Source: Bryoerythrophyllum caledonicum (Eukaryota; Streptophyta; Bryopsida; Pottiales; Pottiaceae). From it: 64,000 nt of DNA. Made by a program: the position numbers and the translations under genes. The stretch is taken from NCBI GenBank assembly GCA_963971425.1, contig OZ020516.1, forward strand, positions 14,930,593 to 14,994,592, read 5' to 3'. Positions 58,194-64,000 of this stretch are shown in pieces. Positions within the stretch are counted from its first letter, which is position 1. Each line of letters starts with the position of its first letter. Under the pieces are notes generated by a model. The model ran no database searches. It was given only the letters and a program-made list of their open reading frames with translations, and was not told the DNA's origin.

Positions 58194-59849
58194 TCACATT
58201 TTTGACGGTCCATCTTCAATTCTTGGTGTGCTCATGGCTTCGGTTAGTGCTTGCAATGATGCAAGAGTTGCATTCATCGTGTGTTGAATGCTAAGCATTT
58301 GGGTCTTCAATTCTTCACTCTTCTTGTCCGCATAAGCTTGTGTTTCCAATCGCATTTTCTTGTTACTTTCTTCCACCGCGGTCTCCACTATGGCAAGGAT
58401 GTCACTTTTCGTGATGTTCTTAGATGTCTCCTCCATTTTGAAGGCCTCCACGGTGTTAACAATGGCTTTGTTAACGTCCGCAAAGCCAAATTCTTCAATT
58501 TGTTCCTTGGTAGGAGGATCAATTCCATCAAGGCTTCTCCGATGTGGAACGAAGTCCACGAAGTGCCCACCTAGCTTGATAACCTTGCCCACAAACTTCC
58601 TATATATTATAGCATTAGCACAATGGACATTGGCACTTCCATTGTGTCTATGTCCACTGTCACGATGGAACCAAATATGGTTTATGTTACCCATTCCCAT
58701 AACCTTATAAATTTCAGCCCTAGTGTCTTCAACATTCATACGAATAGGCAATTGAGTTAGGGTTAGGATAATGGCATCTCTCTTTGCCTTACTCTCCCGT
58801 ATGTTGCCACTTGAGGATTCTCCTGTGTTGCCCGTTGGTTGGAGCATCTCGTGGTTGGTAGCAACTTGGTGTAGCTTAATCTTCGCCGCTTGTTGTGGAG
58901 TTGGTGCAATGATAAATGCATGACTCTCATCTTTTCCTTTCTGCACACTAGTTACTTCAAACTCAAGCCCACGGTTAAAACTGTAGCGAAGGATGTCCAC
59001 GAAGAGAGAGTTGGCGGAAATGCCCTTGAGAGACTCACTTTTAATTTTTGTGGAAAGATTAGAGTTCCTTGCAATGGCATGATAACTCTTACATACTTTC
59101 CCTATCACATATTGTTTATCTAACTTGAGGATGAAAGGTCTAAGACCTTTGAGGAGGCCTATGCCATCAACCTCGGGCTTGAGAAGGTGCAATTTAATTG
59201 TACCCGCCCAAACCCCCTTCTTCCCTGCGTTTTTCAAACTCATGCAAAGGATGGAAATAGGGTCAATAATCTCATTACCTACTTCAATTTTCATGAATTT
59301 TAGCCTATCAATTACCATGGCTTTGACATCATCATGCATGAGGACAAGATTGCCTACCTCAAAGTGTATGGACAGGTGGAAATCAAGGGCAAGTCCGGTA
59401 GTTTCACTTACCTGGATGTCGAATGGTATTTGGGTTATGTTGTAGTGTTGTCCAACCGCCTCCTTCCTTGCGCTAGGATATAGTGTTTGAGGAATTCGTG
59501 GGAAAGCCGGGGTTGCTAGAGTGATCTCTTTGGCCTCTATTTCTTTGACTCCTCTTGTTATAATATCGGGTATGGACTCATCATTGATTAGTGGCTCAAG
59601 ACCTTCCTCCTTGGTCATATCCACCATCACTTGAAATCCCAACCAAAATTTGAAGGGGGGGCCATCGGGTTCAAAAGTGAGCACCATACCTTCCTCATTG
59701 GAGCTTTTATTTTTCTTGCTTGAGGAGGATACTCCATCTTTGTTCGTCGTGGAGGCAGTACTTGGGTGTCTCTTAAGAGTTTCTCCGGTTGCTTCAATCT
59801 CCATGTCGTCACCATACATTAGGATTCGTCTGTTGCCCCACTGTTCCAT
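58194..59849 (-). CDS. LINE ORF1 protein (RRM-like, coiled-coil C-terminus)
   Basis: The first ATG in the open frame is at 59849 (MEQWGNRRI), giving about 551 residues; the frame is intact to TGA at 58194-58196. The N-terminal third is Ser/Lys-rich and then globular with no family I recognise. The segment RDAIILTLTQLPIRMNVED...EIYKVMGM to GKVIKLGGHFVDFVPHR has the beta-alpha-beta spacing of an RRM. The end (SKNITKSDILAIVETAVEESNKK...) is helical and probably a coiled coil. LINE ORF1 proteins bind element RNA. Unlike ORF2, this frame has no stops, so the element died recently. Its stop overlaps the ORF2 frame (ATGTGA), suggesting coupled translation of ORF2. Confidence 0.75.
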   Translation of the reverse strand: MEQWGNRRILMYGDDMEIEATGETLKRHPSTASTTNKDGVSSSSKKNKSSNEEGMVLTFEPDGPPFKFWLGFQVMVDMTKEEGLEPLINDESIPDIITRGVKEIEAKEITLATPAFPRIPQTLYPSARKEAVGQHYNITQIPFDIQVSETTGLALDFHLSIHFEVGNLVLMHDDVKAMVIDRLKFMKIEVGNEIIDPISILCMSLKNAGKKGVWAGTIKLHLLKPEVDGIGLLKGLRPFILKLDKQYVIGKVCKSYHAIARNSNLSTKIKSESLKGISANSLFVDILRYSFNRGLEFEVTSVQKGKDESHAFIIAPTPQQAAKIKLHQVATNHEMLQPTGNTGESSSGNIRESKAKRDAIILTLTQLPIRMNVEDTRAEIYKVMGMGNINHIWFHRDSGHRHNGSANVHCANAIIYRKFVGKVIKLGGHFVDFVPHRRSLDGIDPPTKEQIEEFGFADVNKAIVNTVEAFKMEETSKNITKSDILAIVETAVEESNKKMRLETQAYADKKSEELKTQMLSIQHTMNATLASLQALTEAMSTPRIEDGPSKM

Positions 59850-59870
59850 ATCTATGCTGTACTCATACAC

Positions 59871-62367
59871 TTGTTTTGTCGAGTTAGGATGTTCTACACT
59901 AAGTTTTATGTATTTTGAATTTAGTTTGGAGCACTAGATTTTTTTGACTCTATTGCAATTAGTTAGGGTTTTTGTTGTTTTTATTAGTTGTAAGAAATAT
60001 AAGTGAAAAACGTAAGAAGTAAAGGTAGAGTAACTTACCTGGCTTGCCGAGTCGGTGTTGGAGGTAGTTGTGCTGTAATGGGAGGGAGTGGGGTTTCTGT
60101 GAGTGGGAGGGTAGGCCTCTACTGGGGGAAAGGAGGTCGCTGTGGAAGGGAGAAGGGTCGCAAGCCTTGTGGGGGGGGTCTCTGAACTAAAAAAGGGGGT
60201 CGCAACTTGGGGTTGGGGGGTCGTAACTTGATATTGGGGGGTTGCAACTTCACTTGCAGGGGTCGCAAGTTCTCTTTTGGGGGTCGTAGCTTCTCTTTCC
60301 GGGGTAACAGCCTGGGTGCAGGAGGTCGCAGTGCCAAGTTCTGGGGCGCGCAGGTAGGGATTCGGGAAGTCCAGGGGGGGTTTAGCCTGGCAGTCGGGAG
60401 GGGATGGGAGTGTGGACGTGGGGGGAGGGGAATATTGGGAGTCAAGAGAGGGAGAAACATAAGAGTCTGGAGAGGGGTAGTAGGAGTTGGGTGAGAGATA
60501 TTGGGAGTTCTGGGAGGGACAGTAGGAGTCGGAGTCGGAGTTGGGAGAGGGGCTGTATGGTTCGGGACAGTGCGAGTCTAGGTAGTATGCATCGGGGAGG
60601 GAGGGGCGAGGTACATTCGAGGGGTCAGGAGGGGAGGATAGTGTGATTCAGGATAGTGTGGGTCGGGAGAGTATGAGTCGGGGAGAGAGGGGCAGTGTGA
60701 GTCGGGACAGTGTGGATCGGGAGAGTATGAGTCGGGGAGAGAAGGGCAGTGTAAGTCGGGACACTGTGGGTCTGGAGAGTATGAGTCGGGGAGAGAGGGG
60801 CAGTGTGAATCGGGACAGTGCAGGTCGGGAAAGTATACGTCTGGGAGAGAGGGGCGAGGAGTAGAGAAGAGATCAGGAAGGGAGAGACAATATGGGTCGG
60901 GACTGTCTAGGTCGGGCCTGTCTAGGTCGGGACAGTAGCATTCGGGACAGTAGAAGTCGGGACAGTCTGAGTCGGGACAGTGCAGGTCGGGAAAGTATAC
61001 GTCTGGGAGAGAGGGGCGAGGAGTAGAGAAGAGATCAGGAATGGAGAGACAGTATGGGTCGGGCCTGTCTAGGTCGGGACAGTAGCATTCGGGATAGTAG
61101 AAGTCGGGACAGTCTGAGTCGGGACAACCTAAGTCGGGAAGGGAGGGGTGCAACGTAGACGAGGGATCAGGGAGGGAGGGGAGTGATTCAGATAGGGAGT
61201 CGAGGTTTAGGGTGGAGAGGGGTACAGTCGGGGGGTCGGGAGGGGGGGGAAGAGGCGGGGGTCGGGAGGGAGACAGTCTGAGGTTGGGAGAGGAGGGGAG
61301 AGGCGGGGGTCGAAAGAAAGGCAGACTGAGGTTGAGAGGGGAGGGGTACAGCCAAGAGGGGTGGGGAGTGACAGGGAAGTAAGGGAATACATGGCGATGA
61401 GGGGGTGGAGATATGATAGTGGTAGAGGGTAGAGCTGCAAAGAAAGTAAGCGTAGATATGGGCGTGGATGACTTACCGATGTGCTGTATTGGTGTTGTTG
61501 ATTGCTCCTTGTTGTTGCGTCCTTGTCTGCGATGGTCTTGGTGTGGCTGCCTCCTCGTGTTGTTGTGTTCTTGTGAGGTCTTGTTGTTTTTGATGTTGAG
61601 GGAGTTGATGCAGATTTGTAGGTTGCTTCGTTGTTGTCTTGTAGTTTCTGGTGGCGTTTGTTTCAGCTCTGATGATGTGTGTTGTTGGTTGTCAATATAT
61701 TTGTTTCTGCCAAAAAATTGCTAGGGCTTCCGCACAACAAGTGAGTTTTTACGAAAATAAAACCTAATGCAACTAAATGAGTGGCTATTGTAAGTGTTGG
61801 GCCTAGTAAGTATCTTGTGGTGTGTGTAGAGTGTTGTGAGAGCAAAGCATGCAAATAATATCACCACATTGAAGTATGCAGAACGAAAGGGGTGAGAGGT
61901 GGCCTGAATTAATATGTCGCTACTGCCAGGCAGTAGAGCTTGTTTGTTGCCCTCTTGAATCTTGCTTTATGTGATCCCAGTTCGAGGAGTCGCAGTGATT
62001 CCGTGCAAGAGGGTAGATCTACCAACACAGACACAGATCTGGACAGCAGAGCACTAGACTTCCATTCGAGTGACAGATCGAGCTTCCAACACCAATGTCC
62101 CACGCTTCAGATCCATACACAAGCTAATCTGCCACTGAATCTTTCCAGTTGCTCTATTAACCCTAGATCTGTGCAAGCCCTTTCCAACACATTCACTCTC
62201 TCTACCCAAACTTGCATCCGCCGCAAGAATAAGCTCATAGGGGCCCTCGTTGAGTTCAGCTACCTCTCCCCGACCATGAGCTCAGCTCCTGCGGCTAAGT
62301 CACTGCACTCCTCTCACCAGGATTTACAGAGCGTTTAGGCGTCCATCCTTTTGTATGTGTGTATGTC
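59871..62367 (-). other. LINE 5' leader (~2.5 kb)
   Basis: GC-rich sequence between the element's 5' end and ORF1. On the sense strand it could encode Pro-rich repetitive peptides (60119-60460; 60578-61153 with repeated PD..CPD), but codon use mirrors the repeat units, so I judge it non-coding. It is the likely site of the internal promoter. Confidence 0.6.
60170..61160 (-). repeat. Tandem-repeat arrays in the LINE leader
   Basis: Three kinds are visible on the plus strand: GGGGGTCGCAACTT-type units of ~25 bases (60170-60330); ~54-base units built on GTGAGTCGGGACAGTGTGG and GAGTATGAGTCGGGGAGAG (60640-60830); and ~160-base units starting GCAGGTCGGGAAAGTATACG (from about 60826 and 60983). Confidence 0.8.
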
Positions 62368-62379
62368 CCCTCCTTAGGA
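62368..62379. repeat. LINE target-site duplication, 5' side (12 bp)
   Basis: CCCTCCTTAGGA, identical to 49514-49525. The interrupted tandem-repeat unit continues immediately after it. Confidence 0.85.
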
Positions 62380-62492
62380 TTGAGTTTTTGTTGGTACATA
62401 GTGAAATTTTTGGCACAAGATCATCTCTACGTTGGTAACATGTGAGATAAATTTCAAAGCCAAAAGATATACACAAAAAAGTTATTCCATAT

Positions 62493-63502
62493 CTACCAAC
62501 GTGTATGTCCTCCATTAGCGTCAATCACTGCTAGTAACCTAGAGGGCATAGAATGACATAGTTGAAGGAGCTTTGTACCATTGACTAACTTCCACTCTCT
62601 TTCAAGAACTACCTTCAACACATCTAAGCTTCTAGGGCATTGTTTGCCATGTTGCACAACATCTTTTAACATCCTCCAAAAGTCCTCGATTGGATTGAGA
62701 TCGGGAGAGTTTGCAGGCCAGTTGAGCTTTTTGAGAAGGTGGCTTTGTCTCCATTCTTCACATATTTTGCTCCTATGGACGGGTGCCCCATCTTCCATAA
62801 ACACTCCTTGTGGAATTTGACCCATGAAATGAACCAATTTGGCATCGTAAACCACTTCTATAAAATCCTTAGCAGAACGTTGACCTTTAGGCATAAAGAC
62901 AAGTTCTGACTTTTGTCCTCCCGCAAATGCGCCCCAAATCATTAAACAAGTCCTTCCACTTTTCAAAGTATGAACTAGACAACTTGATGAATAACGCTCG
63001 TATGCACTTCTCCAAACATGAATTTGCCGAGAATTTTTTCCAATTTCAAAAGTAGATTCACCTGTCCAAACAACACGCTCCCACTCTTTTGATTCCATCC
63101 ACGGTACTTCTGAGCAAAAGCTAATCGTTGAGACATGTGACGAGGTGTCAAAAAAGGTTTTTTGACTGCAATTCGACTAAAAATGCCATTTTTATGTAAG
63201 ACCCTTTGAATAGTACGTCTACACACTTGAGTAGGACATGCATTGGTAATCTCTGAGAGTGAAGAGCAACGATGAATTTTTGAGTAATGCACAATACTAC
63301 GAACATCTCTATCACTAAGCTTTTTAGCGTGACTTCCACCGCAAGGTTTGCGCTTGTAGGTTCCATCTTCTCTAAATGTTTTTACTAACCTTGTAACTGT
63401 TCTAATAGGAACTCCAATAGTAGCTGCAATTTGAACTCCTGTAAATCCTCCCTCACTCAAACCTATGATGCGAGCACAAATTTCATCTGAAATTGCCATC
63501 AT
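62493..63502 (-). pseudogene. Tc1-like (DD34E) transposase, frameshifted
   Basis: Two overlapping frames. 63502-62975 has a helix-turn-helix half (GFTGVQIAATIGVPIRTVTRLV) and a second one (CRRTIQRVLHKNGI). 63098-62493 has the catalytic half, with VWTGES where Tc1 enzymes have W(S/T)DES, then MEDGAPVHRS and SPDLNPIEDFW; the last Asp and Glu are 34 residues apart. The frames join with a 1-base shift near 63095. The first catalytic Asp is replaced by Gly (codon 63060-63062). Both defects make it inactive. No terminal inverted repeats were found inside the window, and the last codons run into the ~180-bp tandem repeat, which may be part of the element's 3' flank. Confidence 0.85.
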
Positions 63503-64000
63503 AAACTTATAGACTGCGTGATGCTAGCTACAGCAGTAGAGAAGAGGTTAGAGCAGAGCAAGGGGGAGAGAAGGGGGCCAAGGGGCTAGAGCAGAGCAAA
63601 GGAGGTTGCAGGATTGACACGTGACAATTGGCAGAGGAAAGAGAACAGGGCTGGAGCAGAGCAAGGGGGAGAGAAGGGAGCCAAGGCGCTGGAGCAGAGA
63701 GGAGAGAGAAGGGTCGCCAAAACACAAGCCAATATGCATACATGAAAAATCGTTTTGCTCTTAATCACTCATCATGTATGCCCAATGTGAATCAACACTC
63801 ATGCATCCCACAATACAACACTCTATGTTTTGAGGATTGTCTCAACATTCAGTCTATCACAAATCACACACACCATTCCCTTTACATAGTGTTCAATAGA
63901 TATTTAGAAGAAAAAATTTGTCATGTGTCTAATGCACACTTTATAACCAAGTGGATTCTTCTGCATGGAACACCTCTTCACTTCTTCATTTAGATATTAT
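63503..64000. other. Intergenic; upstream of the transposase remnant
   Basis: A GA-rich stretch (63540-63720) contains repeats of GCAAGGGGGAGAGAAGG and AGAGCAGAG. The overlapping minus-strand ORFs are products of this low complexity. No gene and no transposon terminus recognised. Confidence 0.4.

Larger units (their letters stand above)
56167..58197 (-). pseudogene. LINE ORF2 N-terminal part with a 2A ribosome-skipping motif
   Basis: An open frame of 676 codons overlaps the end of ORF1. It has no ATG until codon 84 (57948); the first codon of the open stretch after the ORF1 stop is GTG. Residues 1-85 are Ile/Tyr-rich and may not be translated. Residues ~130-453 hold a 162-residue tandem duplication (Asn/Thr/Lys-rich, likely disordered). 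LLLLLGGDIETNPGP follows, ending at residue 466; it fits the D(V/I)ExNPGP consensus exactly, with the usual Leu-rich approach. A ~210-residue His/Pro-rich segment of unknown function leads to the endonuclease. Ribosome skipping between Gly465 and Pro466 would release the low-complexity region from the enzyme part. Confidence 0.75.
49526..62367 (-). mobile_element. Full-length dual-endonuclease LINE, ~12.8 kb
   Basis: The element is bounded by identical 12-bp duplications and interrupts a tandem-repeat unit, so both ends are fixed to the base. Sense order: leader of about 2.5 kb with tandem repeats; ORF1; a long ORF2 with Asn/Thr-rich region, 2A motif, APE endonuclease, RT, RNase H, CCHC knuckle and restriction-like endonuclease; short 3' UTR with a stem-loop; and a TTC tail. 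ORF2 has three in-frame stops (56167-56169, 55936-55938, 51967-51969) and two frameshifts (51970-51640 and near 50420). It is therefore a recently dead but nearly complete copy. Having both endonucleases plus RNase H is the architecture known for the Dualen/RandI group; clade membership is inference. At 12.8 kb it is unusually long for a LINE. Confidence 0.88.

Noticed and set aside
60578-61153. Minus-strand ORF encoding repeated PD..CPD peptides
   Set aside because: The peptide merely mirrors the ~54- and ~160-base DNA repeats in the LINE leader; all frames there are open because the repeats lack stops. I treat it as leader sequence, not a protein.
61940-62338. Plus-strand ORF of 132 codons near the LINE 5' end
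   Set aside because: It lies antisense within the LINE leader and has no recognisable motif. An antisense-promoter ORF is possible but unsupported.

Overview
This window is a stretch of nuclear DNA from a land plant, most likely a non-flowering lineage such as a bryophyte or lycophyte. That placement is inference. The evidence is GT-AG split genes in AT-rich, repeat-filled DNA; a Pol V largest subunit with a WG-repeat tail and a DeCL domain, both land-plant hallmarks; a plastid lumen protein with a twin-arginine transit peptide; a secreted polyphenol oxidase; and abundant class II elements flanked by TTAA. No bacterial-style operons occur.

Host genes: (1) 3.9-5.5 kb, minus strand, a five-exon gene for a Tat-targeted thylakoid lumen protein. 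(2) 13.6-15.5 kb, plus strand, a complete four-exon gene for ribosomal protein eL27 (135 aa) with a telo-box upstream. (3) 20.2-22.0 kb, plus strand, a two-exon polyphenol oxidase with all six copper histidines but a frame break before its C-terminal domain. (4) 23.6-35.0 kb, minus strand, a gene of about 22 exons for the largest subunit of RNA polymerase V (NRPE1). A decayed ORF (39.3-40.2 kb) and a DUF7869-like pseudogene (45.4-46.2 kb) complete the gene-like content.

Mobile DNA dominates the rest. From 49.5 to 62.4 kb, minus strand, lies a complete LINE of about 12.8 kb with matching 12-bp target-site duplications. Its sense strand carries, in order: a 2.5-kb leader of GC-rich tandem repeats; ORF1 with an RRM-like region and a coiled coil; and one very long ORF2, broken by a few point mutations. 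ORF2 contains an Asn/Thr-rich region with a 162-residue duplication, a perfect 2A ribosome-skipping motif, an APE-type endonuclease, reverse transcriptase, RNase H, a zinc knuckle and a C-terminal restriction-like endonuclease. A 5'-truncated copy at 592-3399 has its own 12-bp duplication. The dual-endonuclease layout recalls the Dualen/RandI elements described from green algae and is the main discovery candidate.

Other mobile DNA includes two mini-Helitrons joined head to tail (8936-9749), a third on the other strand (10033-10452), several families of TTAA-flanked terminal-inverted-repeat elements, small MITEs, a frameshifted Tc1-like transposase (62.5-63.5 kb), a ~124-bp satellite and a ~180-bp tandem repeat whose third unit is the insertion site of the big LINE.

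The host genes do not form a pathway. NRPE1 does belong to the small-RNA silencing machinery that represses repeats of the kinds surrounding it. Exon limits and element boundaries were read by eye; no database search or alignment program was run.
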